In this document: one piece after another, positions 1 to 8,655 of the stretch
How positions within the stretch are numbered: position 1 is the stretch's first letter
How the letters are laid out: each line of letters begins with the position of its first letter
Assembly: GCA_963790085.1 (NCBI GenBank)
Contig: CAWBNH010000013.1
Location: 248,001-312,000, forward strand
Length of the DNA: 64,000 nucleotides
Source of the DNA: CAXMST01 sp963790085
GTDB taxonomy: Bacteria; Actinomycetota; Thermoleophilia; Solirubrobacterales; 70-9
Reading direction: 5' to 3'
Translations under genes and position numbers: made by a program
The notes under the pieces: generated by a model
What the model was told of the DNA's origin: nothing
What the model saw: the letters and a program-made list of their open reading frames with translations, nothing else
Databases searched by the model: none

Positions 1-2
1 GG

Positions 3-152
3 GTCGAGAATCACGTCACTCTCTGCCCCGAATGCCATCGGGTGCTCGCGACGCTGCGCCGGACGATGGCGGGGCTACGATCGATCGGCGCCGATCGCGG
101 CGGCGAGACGGTCGCAGCGGGCGTCATCGACCGCCTGCGCCGAGAGGGCTGA
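3..152 (+). CDS. HNH endonuclease family protein, C-terminal fragment
   Basis: This is the last 49 codons of a gene that enters from the left edge and stops at TGA 150-152. The residues NHVTLCPECHR match the second half of an HNH (His-Asn-His) nuclease motif: the conserved Asn, then a CxxCH that completes the zinc-binding side of the fold. The rest of the tail is Arg-rich and unremarkable. The catalytic first His lies outside the window, so activity cannot be judged. The family covers restriction, homing and phage-type nucleases; nothing here says which. Confidence 0.6.
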   Translation, partial: VENHVTLCPECHRVLATLRRTMAGLRSIGADRGGETVAAGVIDRLRREG

Positions 153-163
153 GCGCCAGGGGG

Positions 164-359
164 CGGATCTGACGAAGCTCCCGGCGGGCTGGGCAAGGAA
201 GAGGCTCGCGAAGCGTGCTAGTCCGCACGTGAGCGGGCCGATGACCCACGACCTCCGGCGGAATCTGACGAAGCTCCCGGCGGGCTGGGCAAGGAAGAGG
301 CCCGCGAAGCGTGCTCCGCACGTGAGCGGGCCGATGACACCGCCCAGCCCGCCGGGAGC
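164..359. repeat. Structured tandem repeat: two direct copies with hairpins plus one inverted arm
   Basis: Two direct copies of about 78 bases start near 167 and 263. Each begins with the 18-mer at 177-194 or 273-290 and is followed by a hairpin. In copy 1 the hairpin has arms 204-209/233-238 and 214-218/225-229. In copy 2 the arms are 300-305/326-331 and 310-314/318-322. The outer arm of copy 1 differs by one base that still pairs as G-U, and the loop differs by three bases, so the pairing is kept while the sequence drifts. An exact inverted copy of the 18-mer lies at 342-359 and could pair with either direct copy. The element fills the gap between the HNH gene and tRNA-Phe. Confidence 0.75.
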
Positions 360-367
360 AAGTCAGA

Positions 368-440
368 TGGCGAGGCCCGGAATCGAACCGGGGACACCAC
401 GATTTTCAGTCGTGTGCTCTACCAACTGAGCTACCTCGCC
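368..440 (-). tRNA. tRNA-Phe (GAA)
   Basis: Read on the minus strand, the sequence folds as a complete cloverleaf. The 7-bp acceptor pairs 434-440 with 369-375, the D arm contains AGTTGGTA, the anticodon loop is CTGAAAA (anticodon GAA), and the T arm has TTCGATT between CCGGG arms. The discriminator base is A at 368. CCA is not encoded. Confidence 0.95.
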
Positions 441-463
441 TGGGCCCCGGCGGTCCCGGGGGC

Positions 464-479
464 GCGCTAAGGCTAGCGC
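464..479. other. Small perfect inverted repeat between tRNA-Phe and the LOG-like gene
   Basis: The arms GCGCTA and TAGCGC flank the loop AGGC. The element overlaps the stop codon of the frame-restored LOG-like gene (473-475) and also holds a TAGCCT that could serve as the -10 of the minus-strand tRNA-Phe. It may be a weak terminator for the gene upstream. There is no T-run. Confidence 0.35.
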
Positions 480-1008
480 TCCCCGGCGGCGTCGAGCGCC
501 CGAGCGACGGCGTCCGCCGGGTCCGACGCCGCGACCACGCCGGGAGCGTCGGCCATCGCTCCGCGCCCGCTCAGGCGCCAGGAGTCGAGCGTCACTACCG
601 GCCGCTCCAGCGCCGCGCGAAGGCGATCTCCGAGAGGGTCCCCCACTCGCCGCCGAGCGCGATCACCGCGTCGGCGGAGGCGACGACCGCGAGGTTCCGG
701 GCCTGGCCGATTCCGGTCGCGACCGCGTAGGTGAGATGCGGGTTGCCGCTGTCGAGATCATCGGCCATCAGGATCCCGATCACCTCCCCCCCGGCCGCCG
801 TCGCGGCCTCGGCGACGGCGCTCATGATGCCCTCCCGGCCACCGCAGACGACGACCGCCCGCGCCTCCGCCAGCAGCCGGCCGATCTCCGCCGCCTGCCG
901 GTCGAGCTCGCCGTCGGATCGCGAGGAGCCGCAGACCGCGATCTGAGTTCGGCGGGCGATCGCGCTAGCTCCGGACAGGCCGCCGCTCGCCGGCTGCGAG
1001 CATTCCAC
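473..1008 (-). pseudogene. TIGR00725/LOG-like nucleotide-binding protein, frameshifted
   Basis: The N-terminal 137 residues match the TIGR00725 group of the SLOG/LOG (lysine-decarboxylase-like) Rossmann family: a GGREGIM loop, ATGIGQARNLAVV and ALGGEWGTLSEIAFA. The frame then ends early at a TAG (595-597). In the -1 frame directly beyond, the expected continuation appears (ALERPVVTLDSW, then a typical SDPADAVARAL tail) and runs to TAG 473-475. Adding one base in the GC-rich stretch around 605-620 would restore a protein of about 178 residues. The gene overlaps the helicase end by 44 bases if it starts at ATG 1008; a later start is possible. This is either a real recent pseudogene or a one-base sequence error. 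Confidence 0.75.
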
Positions 1009-3304
1009 CCATCAGCTCGATCGCCCCGCCCTTGTGCAGGTGATCGTTGAGATTCCCGCACTTGGGGCTCTGCACGCACGAGGGGCACCCCGACTCGCAT
1101 CGGCACTCGCCGACGAGGCGAGCCGCATCGGCGAGCAGCCGCTCGAACTCCTCGAAACCGCGACGGGCGATGCCGATCCCCCCCGGGTAGCCGTCGTAGA
1201 TGAAGATCGTCGGCTTGCCCGTCTGGTAGTGGACGTTGGTCGAGAGCCCGCCGATGTCCCAGCGGTCGCACATCGCGAGCAGCGGCAGGACCGCGATCTG
1301 GGCGTGCTCGGAGGCATGCAGCGCACCGAGCTGGACCTCGGGCGGCAGCACCTGCGGTCCGGCGAGCTCCTCTCCGAGCACGTACCAGAGAGCCTGGGTG
1401 CGGAAGTTCTGCTCAGGGAGCTCGAGGGCGACGAAGTCGATCGGCTCGTGATCCCCGAGCCGCTTGCGCTGAAAGGCGACGACCTGCTCGGTGACCGCGA
1501 CGGTCCCGAACGAGAGCTCGACCCCCACGGTCTGGCGCTGCTCGCCGAGCCGCTCGATGTAGATGTCGGTCTCCTTGCGGGCCTGCGTGTAGTAGTCGCC
1601 CTCGAACGGCTCGACGACGGCGCGGCGCAACTCGACGTCGAGCTCACGGACCTCGAAGGCGCGGCCCATGTGCAGGTAGACCGCGCCCGGATGCACGGTC
1701 GAGAACGCGCGCTCGGCCTCGACCGTCCCGAGCAGCTCGCCGGAGCCCGCATCGAGGACCGTGACCGCGTCGGCGGAGGCCGAGCGCAGCCCGATCCACC
1801 CGGCCGGAAACCCCGGGCCGCGAACCGCGACCTTGCCCGAGCCGCCCCGGCGCAGGAGGCCCTTCTCGATCAGCTGGTCGGCGCGGCCGCGCCAGTTGTC
1901 ACCGAGCGTCTCGTCGTCGTGCGGACCGCCGAGCGGGGACTCGTAGGCGGCCGCCAGCAGATGCGTCGACTGGATCTGCTCGTTGGCGTGGTCGAGGATC
2001 GCGGCCTCCACGGGACGGGTCAGGAACTCGGTCGGATGGCGGCAGAAGAACTGATCGAGACCGTCCTCCCCGGCCATGTAGATCGCCAGGCCCTCGGTCC
2101 GCCGGCCGGCGCGCCCCCACATCTGACGCAGGCTCGCGACGGTGCCCGGAAAGGTGACGCAGAGCGCCGCGTCGAGCTCGCCGATGTCGATGCCGAGCTC
2201 GAGGGCGTCGGTGGCGACCACGGCGCGCAGCTCTCCGGCCGCGAGCCGGGCCTCGATCTCTCGCCGCTGCTGCGGCGTGTAGCCGGCGCGGTAGGGGGCG
2301 ATCAACTCGCCGAGCTCGGCGTGGCCGCGCTCGGCGAGGCGCATCCGGGTGAACTTCTGGATCAGCTCGATTCCCTTGCGGCTGCGGAGGAAGCAGATCG
2401 TCCGCACGCCGCTGATCAGCAGCTCGGCGAGCAGGTCGGCCGCCTCCGAGAGGACCGAGCGGCGGGCCCCCGCCGCCTCATCGACCAGCGGCGGGTTCCA
2501 GATCGCGATTCGCCTGCCCGCCTTCGGCGCAGCGTCGTCGTCGACCAGCTCGAACGGCGTGCCGGCCAGTCGCTCGGCGAGCTCGAGCGGGTTGGCGATC
2601 GTCGCCGAGGTCAGGATCAGGCGCGGCTCGCCCTGACTGCCGCGGTAGATCCGGCTGATGCGGCGCAGGCGGCGCAGCACATTGGCGACGTTGGAGCCGA
2701 ACACCCCCCGGTAGACGTGGGCCTCGTCGACGACGACGAACCGCAGGTTGGCGAAGAAGTCGCCCCAGCCCTTGTGGTGGGGAAGGATCCCGACGTGCAG
2801 CATGTCGGGGTTGGTCAGCACCAGGTTCGAGCGGCGACGGATGGCACGGCGCTCCTCGCGCGGGGTGTCACCGTCGTAGATCGCGGGGCGGAGACCGGGC
2901 GGGCCGAGTTCGGCAAGCTTGCGCGCCTGATCCTGGGCAAGCGCCTTGGTCGGGTAGAGGTACAGCGCCCGCGCGTGCTCGTCGCGGGCGATCGCGTCGA
3001 GCACCGGGAGGTTGAAGGCCAACGACTTGCCTGATGCGGTGCCGCTCGTGACGATCACGTTCGCGGCCTCGGACACGCGCAGCGCCGCGAGCTGGTGTGC
3101 GTAGAGGGCCTCGATGCCCTGCTCCCGGAGCGCCGCTCTCAGCCCAGGATCGAGGCCCTCGGGCAGCGGCACCTCGATCGCCGGCTGCTCCCGCTCGGCG
3201 CTCTCGGCCACGAGCCTGCCGTCTCCGCGGCCCGGGTCGAGGGCCGCCCTCCAGCCGTCGTCGATGACCGATCCCCAGGGCAGACCGACGCGCGCCTCAG
3301 CCAT
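965..3304 (-). CDS. DEAD/DEAH-box helicase with DUF1998 domain (MrfA/YprA type)
   Basis: This 779-residue superfamily 2 helicase belongs to the YprA/MrfA group, whose Bacillus member takes part in mitomycin-lesion repair. The motifs appear in order: Walker A-like TSGTASGKS near residue 90, VVVDEAHVYRG (motif II), LTSATIAN (III), then ATDALELGIDIGE and QMWGRAGRR (V and VI). A C-terminal DUF1998 carries the Cys cluster CRCESGCPSCVQSPKCGN, expected to bind metal. The start is ATG 3304, which overlaps the folP stop by 8 bases; the longer open frame upstream is antisense-like and was rejected. The gene is probably cotranscribed with folP. Confidence 0.88.
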   Translation of the reverse strand: MAEARVGLPWGSVIDDGWRAALDPGRGDGRLVAESAEREQPAIEVPLPEGLDPGLRAALREQGIEALYAHQLAALRVSEAANVIVTSGTASGKSLAFNLPVLDAIARDEHARALYLYPTKALAQDQARKLAELGPPGLRPAIYDGDTPREERRAIRRRSNLVLTNPDMLHVGILPHHKGWGDFFANLRFVVVDEAHVYRGVFGSNVANVLRRLRRISRIYRGSQGEPRLILTSATIANPLELAERLAGTPFELVDDDAAPKAGRRIAIWNPPLVDEAAGARRSVLSEAADLLAELLISGVRTICFLRSRKGIELIQKFTRMRLAERGHAELGELIAPYRAGYTPQQRREIEARLAAGELRAVVATDALELGIDIGELDAALCVTFPGTVASLRQMWGRAGRRTEGLAIYMAGEDGLDQFFCRHPTEFLTRPVEAAILDHANEQIQSTHLLAAAYESPLGGPHDDETLGDNWRGRADQLIEKGLLRRGGSGKVAVRGPGFPAGWIGLRSASADAVTVLDAGSGELLGTVEAERAFSTVHPGAVYLHMGRAFEVRELDVELRRAVVEPFEGDYYTQARKETDIYIERLGEQRQTVGVELSFGTVAVTEQVVAFQRKRLGDHEPIDFVALELPEQNFRTQALWYVLGEELAGPQVLPPEVQLGALHASEHAQIAVLPLLAMCDRWDIGGLSTNVHYQTGKPTIFIYDGYPGGIGIARRGFEEFERLLADAARLVGECRCESGCPSCVQSPKCGNLNDHLHKGGAIELMGGMLAAGERRPVRS

Positions 3305-4142
3305 CGGCGATAGCCCCGGCAACTCTGATCGCGTCGAGCGCCTCGACGTCGTGGAGGCGGTGGATCTCAGCGCCGCCGGCAACCGCGATCGCGGCGGCGG
3401 CGAGCGTTCCCGGGCCGCGGTCGCCGGCCGCCAGCCTCCGATCCCAGGACCCGGCGAGGACGGCTCCGATGAAGTCCTTCCGCGAGAGCGACATGAAGAT
3501 CGGCCGCCCGAGCGCGCCCAGCTCGCCGACGCGGGCGAGGATCTCGATCGCCTGATCGGTGTCGAGGTCGAAATCGAGGCCCGGATCAAGCGCGATCGCC
3601 TCTGCCGGCACGCCGAGCGCGCCGGCGCGCTCGAGCCGCTCGCCGAAGAACTCGAGCAGGCGGGCGACGACGTCGCCGTAGTCGGGAACCGGTCGGTCCT
3701 CGCGGGGCGGCCCCTCGATGTGCATCAACACGTAGCCGCAGCCGGCCTCGGCGACCACCTCGAGCATCTCGTCCCGTCCGCCCCCGATGTCGTTGATCGC
3801 GTGCGCGCCCGCGGCCGCCGCCCGCCGGGCGACGTCGGGGTTGAACGTGTCCGCGGTCACCGGAACGTCGAGGCTCTCGACCAGGCCTGCGACGGCCGGC
3901 AGCAGCCGCGCGGCCTCGGCGTCGGCGTCGACCGCGGGGCCGCTGCGGGCGGGCACGGCACCGACGTCGATCAGGTCGAAGCCAGCCTCCGCGAGGCGCA
4001 CCCCGTCGAGAATCGCCCGCTCGGGCGTGCCACTCCGCGCGCCCTCGTACATCGAGTCCTCGGTCACGTTGACGATCCCCGCACCGAGCGGCCGCCCCCG
4101 GTCGGCGGCGAGCGTGCGGTCGGAGAGGCGCCAATCGGGCAT
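3297..4142 (-). CDS. folP: Dihydropteroate synthase
   Basis: This 281-residue TIM barrel would condense p-aminobenzoate with hydroxymethyldihydropterin pyrophosphate in folate synthesis. Visible family motifs are NVTEDSMYEG near the N-terminus, AHAINDIGGG, YVLMHIEGPP, ALDPGLDF, FMSLSRKDFIG and the closing HRLHDVEALDA. It is somewhat divergent: the usual GGESTRPG loop reads GAVPARSGP. No other folate genes are adjacent. ATG 4142 is preceded by TAGCTT at 8 bases, suggesting a leaderless mRNA. The stop overlaps the helicase start. Confidence 0.85.
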   Translation of the reverse strand: MPDWRLSDRTLAADRGRPLGAGIVNVTEDSMYEGARSGTPERAILDGVRLAEAGFDLIDVGAVPARSGPAVDADAEAARLLPAVAGLVESLDVPVTADTFNPDVARRAAAAGAHAINDIGGGRDEMLEVVAEAGCGYVLMHIEGPPREDRPVPDYGDVVARLLEFFGERLERAGALGVPAEAIALDPGLDFDLDTDQAIEILARVGELGALGRPIFMSLSRKDFIGAVLAGSWDRRLAAGDRGPGTLAAAAIAVAGGAEIHRLHDVEALDAIRVAGAIADG

Positions 4143-4150
4143 CGTTCGAC

Positions 4151-4156
4151 AAGCTA
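4151..4156 (-). promoter_or_regulatory. Putative leaderless -10 (TAGCTT) for folP
   Basis: TAGCTT on the minus strand lies 8 bases before the folP ATG, so transcription would begin at or very near the start codon. Confidence 0.45.
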
Positions 4157-4226
4157 GCGGCGCGCGGGCGATGTTGAGACCCAGGGCGCAGGGCGGCGGC
4201 TCGTCGCGCGCGGTCGCTGCGGCCAA

Positions 4227-4232
4227 TACGCT
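4227..4232 (+). promoter_or_regulatory. Putative leaderless -10 (TACGCT) for the HAD gene
   Basis: TACGCT is separated from ATG 4239 by 6 bases and no Shine-Dalgarno is present. It would drive the HAD and FMN-oxidase pair, divergent from folP. Confidence 0.5.
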
Positions 4233-4238
4233 CCCCCG

Positions 4239-5057
4239 ATGGCGCTGCGTTGCCTGTACACCGACCTCGACGGGACCCTGCTCGGCGCGGGCGGCTCCCT
4301 GTTCCGGGATGCCGAGGGCGGCTTCTCCAGAGCGCAGGCGCTGCTGCTCGAGGCCTGCGACCGGGCGGGGGTCGAGGTCGTGATCATGTCCGGCCGGCGC
4401 GAGGCACAGGTCCACAGCGATGCCCGGCTGATCGGCCAGACCTCCTATATCTATGAGGCCGGCTGCGCGATGGTGATCGATCGCGAGCGGACCCTGCTGA
4501 CCGGGGACTGGGCGCCGAGCGAGCAGCAGACCGTCGCCGAGCGAATCCTCGAGGACGGTGTCGCGGAGCTCCTGCTCGGGCACTTCGAGGGCAGGCTCGA
4601 GTGGCATGAGCCTTGGCACACGGGCCGTGAGCTGTCGCTGCTGATGCGCGGCAAGGTCGACGTCGGGGAGGCGAACGAGCTGGTCCGTGCGGCGGGCCAC
4701 GACGACCTGCGCTTTCTCGACAACGGCGCGATCGGGCGGCCGATGCCCGGGATCGATATCGCCCACGCGTACCATCTGGTGCCGGGCGGGGCCAGCAAGG
4801 CTGCCGCGGTCGGCGCTCACATGCAGGCCCGTGGCTACAGCCGCGGGGAGTGCATCGCCGCCGGCGACTCGATCGAGGACCTCGAGGCGGCCCTGCACGT
4901 CGAGCGCTTCTTCTGCGTCGCGAACGGGCCGGAGAGGGACCCGGCGCTGCGCGCCGCGCTCGGCGGCTACGACAACGTGACCGTCACCGAGGGCAGGATG
5001 GGGGACGGCGTCTACGAGGCCGTGGTCTCGACCCTGGCGGGGGGCGGGGGGCCGTGA
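4239..5057 (+). CDS. HAD-superfamily phosphatase, type IIB
   Basis: This 272-residue haloacid dehalogenase-type hydrolase has motif I YTDLDGTLLG at residues 7-16 (nucleophile Asp), motif II around VVIMSGRR, a Lys in the GASKAAAV segment and motif IV AAGDSIEDLEA near residue 210. The cap arrangement fits the IIB group, which includes sucrose-phosphate and mannosyl-3-phosphoglycerate phosphatases; the substrate cannot be read from sequence. Its stop overlaps the GTG start of the FMN oxidase by 4 bases, so the two are translationally coupled. Confidence 0.85.
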   Translation: MALRCLYTDLDGTLLGAGGSLFRDAEGGFSRAQALLLEACDRAGVEVVIMSGRREAQVHSDARLIGQTSYIYEAGCAMVIDRERTLLTGDWAPSEQQTVAERILEDGVAELLLGHFEGRLEWHEPWHTGRELSLLMRGKVDVGEANELVRAAGHDDLRFLDNGAIGRPMPGIDIAHAYHLVPGGASKAAAVGAHMQARGYSRGECIAAGDSIEDLEAALHVERFFCVANGPERDPALRAALGGYDNVTVTEGRMGDGVYEAVVSTLAGGGGP

Positions 5058-6124
5058 CGGACTGGCCACTGAACCTGATCGACCTCGAGGCGCCCGCCGC
5101 CGAGGTGCTCGAGCGGACCGCCTACGACTACTACCGCTCCGGCTCGGGCGACGAGATCACCCTGGCCCGCAACCGCTTGGCGCTCGACGAGCTCGAGTTG
5201 CTCCCGCACGTGCTTCGCGACGTCTCCGAGATCGAGATCCGGACGAGCCTGCTCGGCAGCGACTGCTCGATGCCGGTGGTCGTCGCGCCGACCGCGTTCC
5301 ACGGCCTCGCCGACCCCGACGCGGAGTCGGCGACCGCACGCGGGGCCGCGGCGGCCGACTCGATCTTCTGTCTCTCCTCGCTCTCGAACACGACACCGGA
5401 GGCGGTCGCCGCGGCTGCCGGCGACTCACGGCGGTGGTTCCAGCTCTACGTGTTCAAGGACCGGGACCTGACTCGCGACCTGATCGCCCGAGCCGAGGCG
5501 AACGGCTACGAGGCGATCTTGCTGACGGTTGACGCGCCGACGCTCGGCCGACGCGAACGCGACATGCGAAACGCCTTCGCGCTGCCCGAGCACCTGACGA
5601 TCGCATCCGTCGGCGATGCGGTCGAGGCCACCGCGGGGCAGTCGGGCCTCGCCGCCTACTTCGCCTCCCAGCTGGACCCGAAGCTGACCTGGTCCGACCT
5701 CGAGTGGCTGGTCGAGACCTCCGCCCTGCCGATCGCGGTGAAGGGAGTGCACCGGGCCGACGACGCCGAGCGAGCGGTCGAGGCCGGGGCCGCTGGCGTG
5801 ATCGTCTCCAACCACGGCGCCCGCCAGCTCGACACGGTCCCGGCCACGATCGAGATGCTCGCTCCGGTGGCGGACGCGGTCGCCGGACGCGCCGAGGTGC
5901 TGGTCGACGGCGGGATCCGCCGTGGGACCGACGTCGTCAAGGCGCTCTGCCTCGGCGCGAGGGCGGTCATGGTCGGACGCCCGATTCTCTGGGGCCTCGC
6001 TCTCGGCGGCGAGGCGGGGGTGCGTCGGACCCTCGACATGTTGCGGCTCGAGCTGGAGACCGCGATGGCGCTCTGCGGCGCCGCCTCGCTCGACGAGCTC
6101 GGCCCGGATCTGCTCGCGCCCTGA
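5054..6124 (+). CDS. FMN-dependent alpha-hydroxy-acid oxidase/dehydrogenase
   Basis: This 356-residue enzyme of the glycolate oxidase / L-lactate dehydrogenase family would oxidise a 2-hydroxy acid to the 2-keto acid using FMN. Family landmarks are YDYYRSGSGDE near residue 25 (active-site Tyr), PTAFHGLADPDAE, WFQLYVFKDR, LLTVDAPTLGRRERD, and the catalytic IVSNHGARQLD with the His-x-x-Arg pair near residue 250; VDGGIRRGTDVVKAL binds phosphate. The start is GTG 5054, overlapping the HAD stop. Electrons could reach quinone and so the bd oxidase encoded just downstream, but the acceptor (oxygen or quinone) is not evident. Confidence 0.87.
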   Translation: MTDWPLNLIDLEAPAAEVLERTAYDYYRSGSGDEITLARNRLALDELELLPHVLRDVSEIEIRTSLLGSDCSMPVVVAPTAFHGLADPDAESATARGAAAADSIFCLSSLSNTTPEAVAAAAGDSRRWFQLYVFKDRDLTRDLIARAEANGYEAILLTVDAPTLGRRERDMRNAFALPEHLTIASVGDAVEATAGQSGLAAYFASQLDPKLTWSDLEWLVETSALPIAVKGVHRADDAERAVEAGAAGVIVSNHGARQLDTVPATIEMLAPVADAVAGRAEVLVDGGIRRGTDVVKALCLGARAVMVGRPILWGLALGGEAGVRRTLDMLRLELETAMALCGAASLDELGPDLLAP

Positions 6125-6152
6125 ACGGAGCGGCGTCGGCGGTCGCTGCCGG

Positions 6153-6158
6153 TACGCT
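6153..6158 (+). promoter_or_regulatory. Putative leaderless -10 (TACGCT) for cydAB
   Basis: TACGCT lies 7 bases before GTG 6166 with no ribosome-binding site between. It indicates that cydAB has its own promoter despite following the FMN oxidase by only 41 bases. Confidence 0.5.
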
Positions 6159-6165
6159 AGCCCGC

Positions 6166-7581
6166 GTGAGCGAGATCGCCTCCGCGACATCTCTGCTGCC
6201 GCTCGCAGCCGACAATCTGCTCGCCGCGCGGAACATGATGGCGTTCACGCTTGGGTTTCACATCATCCTCGCCTGCGTCGGCGTGGCGCTCCCCGCGATC
6301 ATGCTCGCCGCCGAGTACCGGGGGCGCAAGCACAACGATCCCGTCGCACTCGACCTCGCTCGGAAATGGTCGAAGGCCGCGGCGGTGCTGTTCGCCGTCG
6401 GCGCCGTCACCGGGACCGTCCTCTCGTTCGAGATGGGCCTGCTCTGGCCCCGCTTCATGGAGCGCTGGGGCGACGTCTTCGGGACCGGCTTCGCGATCGA
6501 GGGGATCTTCTTCTTCACCGAGGCGATCTTCATCGCGATCTACATCTACGGGTGGAAGCGCCTCGACGGCTGGAAGCACTTCTGGACCGGCGTGCCGATC
6601 GTGATCGCCGGGATCGGCGGCGCTTTCAGCGTCGTCGCGGTGAACTCCTGGATGAACCAGCCGCAGGGCTTCGAGATCGCAGCCGACGGCAGCGTCACCG
6701 ACGTGGCGCCGCTCGCGGCCCTGTTCAACCCGGCAACCGTCTACGAGTTCCCGCACATGCTGCTCGCCGCCTACATGGTCTGCGGATTCGGGCTCGCCTC
6801 GGTGTACGCGGTGAGCTGGATCCGGGGCAATCGGACCCGCCGGACCCGGCTCGGCTTCATGATCCCGTTCGCGGTCGCGGCGATCGCGACGCCGGTGCAG
6901 ATCTTCGTCGGTGATGTCGCCGCCCGCGGCGTCGCCGATCATCAGCCGGCCAAGTTCGCCGGCTTCGAGTGCATCCAGGAGACGGGCTCCAACCAGACCG
7001 AGTGGCTGGGCGGCATCTGCACCGATGACGGCGTCAAGTACGGGATCGGGATCCCGGGGCTCGACTCGCTGCTGGTCGGGTTCAGCACCGACACCGTCGT
7101 CACCGGATTCAACGACATTCCCGACGACGAGCAGCCGCCGGCGACGACGCTGCTGCATCTCGCCTTCGACGCGATGGTCGGGATCGGCTTCGGGTTGCTT
7201 GGGCTTGCCGGCTGGTTCGGCTGGAGCCTCTGGCGACGAAGGAAGCTGCCAGAGTCGAAGTGGTTCTGGCGGGGGGCTGCGGTCTCGGGAGTCGCGGCGG
7301 TGGTCGCGATGGAGGCGGGCTGGATCGTCACCGAGGTCGGCCGCCAGCCGTGGATCGTCCAGGGCTTCATGCGAACCGAGGAGGCGGTGACCCAGGCGGA
7401 CGGGATCTGGTTCGCGTTCGCCGGGACCCTGCTCCTCTACGCGGCGATCGGGTTGATCGCATTCAAGGCGCTGCAGGTGATCGCCCGCCAGCGCAGCGAT
7501 GCGCCGGTGCCGTACGGGCCGCGGCCCGACGAGCCGCTCGACCGCCCGCCCGTGCGGGAGCCGGCGGAGGTGGAGAAATGA
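6166..7581 (+). CDS. cydA: Cytochrome bd ubiquinol/menaquinol oxidase subunit I
   Basis: This 471-residue polytopic membrane subunit carries the quinol site and hemes of the bd terminal oxidase. It shows an N-terminal His in GFHIILACVG (heme ligand region), GFAIEGIFFFTEAIFIAIYIYG, the quinol-binding loop start with DHQPAKFAGFE, and the GRQPW motif in EVGRQPWIVQG. The Q-loop is of the short type. The start is GTG 6166 just after a TACGCT box. The stop overlaps cydB by ATGA, giving a tight cydAB pair. No cydDC assembly transporter is present in the window. Confidence 0.95.
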   Translation: MSEIASATSLLPLAADNLLAARNMMAFTLGFHIILACVGVALPAIMLAAEYRGRKHNDPVALDLARKWSKAAAVLFAVGAVTGTVLSFEMGLLWPRFMERWGDVFGTGFAIEGIFFFTEAIFIAIYIYGWKRLDGWKHFWTGVPIVIAGIGGAFSVVAVNSWMNQPQGFEIAADGSVTDVAPLAALFNPATVYEFPHMLLAAYMVCGFGLASVYAVSWIRGNRTRRTRLGFMIPFAVAAIATPVQIFVGDVAARGVADHQPAKFAGFECIQETGSNQTEWLGGICTDDGVKYGIGIPGLDSLLVGFSTDTVVTGFNDIPDDEQPPATTLLHLAFDAMVGIGFGLLGLAGWFGWSLWRRRKLPESKWFWRGAAVSGVAAVVAMEAGWIVTEVGRQPWIVQGFMRTEEAVTQADGIWFAFAGTLLLYAAIGLIAFKALQVIARQRSDAPVPYGPRPDEPLDRPPVREPAEVEK

Positions 7582-8573
7582 GCAAGCCGGAGGCGGTGGC
7601 GGTGATCCTCCTGGCCGGGGCGACTCTGTATGCGGTCTTCGGCGGCGCCGACTTCGGCGCCGGCATCATCAGCCTGCTCTCCCGCCGCGACGGCCCGCTC
7701 GGTGCCCGCGCGCGGAACCGGCTCGAGCGCTCGATCGGCCCGGTGTGGGAGGCCAACCACGTCTGGCTGATCTTCTGCCTGGTCGTGCTCTGGACCGGCT
7801 TTCCAAGGGCGTTCGGGCCGCTGATGGAGACGCTCTATGTGCCGCTCGCCCTGGCGGCGGTCGGCATCGTGCTGCGCGGATCGGGCTTCGCCTTCGGGCA
7901 CACGTTCAGCGGCGCCGCCCGCGATCGCGCCGAGCTCGTGTTCGCGATCTCCTCGCTGATCACCCCCTTCTTCATGGGCTGCGTTGTCGGGGCGGTCGCC
8001 GCCGGGGGGGTCCCGGCATCCGGCCCGGGTGAGCCGTTCTCGAGCTGGCTCGCCCCGCTGCCCCTGCTGATCGGGGTGCTGTTCGTGGTCAGCAGCGCCT
8101 ACCTCGCCGCCGTCTTTCTGATCGACGACGCGCGCCGCGCCGGCGAGAACGAGCTCGTCGCCTACTTCCGGCGCCTGGCGATCCTCCTCGCGATCCTCGC
8201 CGGCGCCGTCGCCGTGGCGGGGTTGGTGGCGCTGCGGGCCGACGCTCGCTTCGTCTACGACGGCTTGGTCGGACCGGGGCTGCCGATGATGGTCGCCTCG
8301 CTGGTGCTCGGCGGGCTCGTGCTCGGCGGTCTGGCCAGGGGCGCCGACCGCTTCCTCCGCCCGCTCGCCGTCGGTGCCGTGGTCGCCGTGATCTGGGGTT
8401 GGGGGGTCGCGCAGCATCCGTACCTGCTGCCGACCTCGTTGACGATCGATCAGGCGGCCGGGGCCGGGGCGACGCTGACCGCGGTGATCGTCGTCTTCAT
8501 CTGCGCGCTGCTGATCGTCGGGCCCTCACTCGCCTTCCTCTACCGGCTCTCGCAGGAGCAGGTGCTCGAGTAG
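7578..8573 (+). CDS. cydB: Cytochrome bd oxidase subunit II
   Basis: This 331-residue polytopic membrane protein pairs with CydA. FGGADFGAGI near residue 22 and the conserved GPVWEANHVWLIFCLVVLW stretch near residues 54-73 are characteristic of CydB. Eight to nine hydrophobic segments follow. It overlaps cydA by 4 bases. Confidence 0.94.
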   Translation: MSKPEAVAVILLAGATLYAVFGGADFGAGIISLLSRRDGPLGARARNRLERSIGPVWEANHVWLIFCLVVLWTGFPRAFGPLMETLYVPLALAAVGIVLRGSGFAFGHTFSGAARDRAELVFAISSLITPFFMGCVVGAVAAGGVPASGPGEPFSSWLAPLPLLIGVLFVVSSAYLAAVFLIDDARRAGENELVAYFRRLAILLAILAGAVAVAGLVALRADARFVYDGLVGPGLPMMVASLVLGGLVLGGLARGADRFLRPLAVGAVVAVIWGWGVAQHPYLLPTSLTIDQAAGAGATLTAVIVVFICALLIVGPSLAFLYRLSQEQVLE

Positions 8574-8642
8574 CGCGGGCCGATTGCCGCGCGGCGAGTC
8601 CGGTTCGAGCGTGCCGGTCACCCGCCGACCTCCACGGGTGGA

Positions 8643-8648
8643 TACTCT
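8643..8648 (+). promoter_or_regulatory. Putative leaderless -10 (TACTCT) for the DtxR-family gene
   Basis: TACTCT lies 7 bases before ATG 8656. This choice of start also places the HTH domain directly at the N-terminus. Confidence 0.5.
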
Positions 8649-8655
8649 GAGTCTG

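Noticed and set aside
1034..3034. Open frame of 666 codons on the plus strand
   Set aside because: Antisense shadow of the DUF1998 helicase.
3305..3589. N-terminal extension of the helicase frame
   Set aside because: It is Ser/Arg-rich, antisense-like and overlaps folP codons; the family-like start is ATG 3304 at the folP stop.
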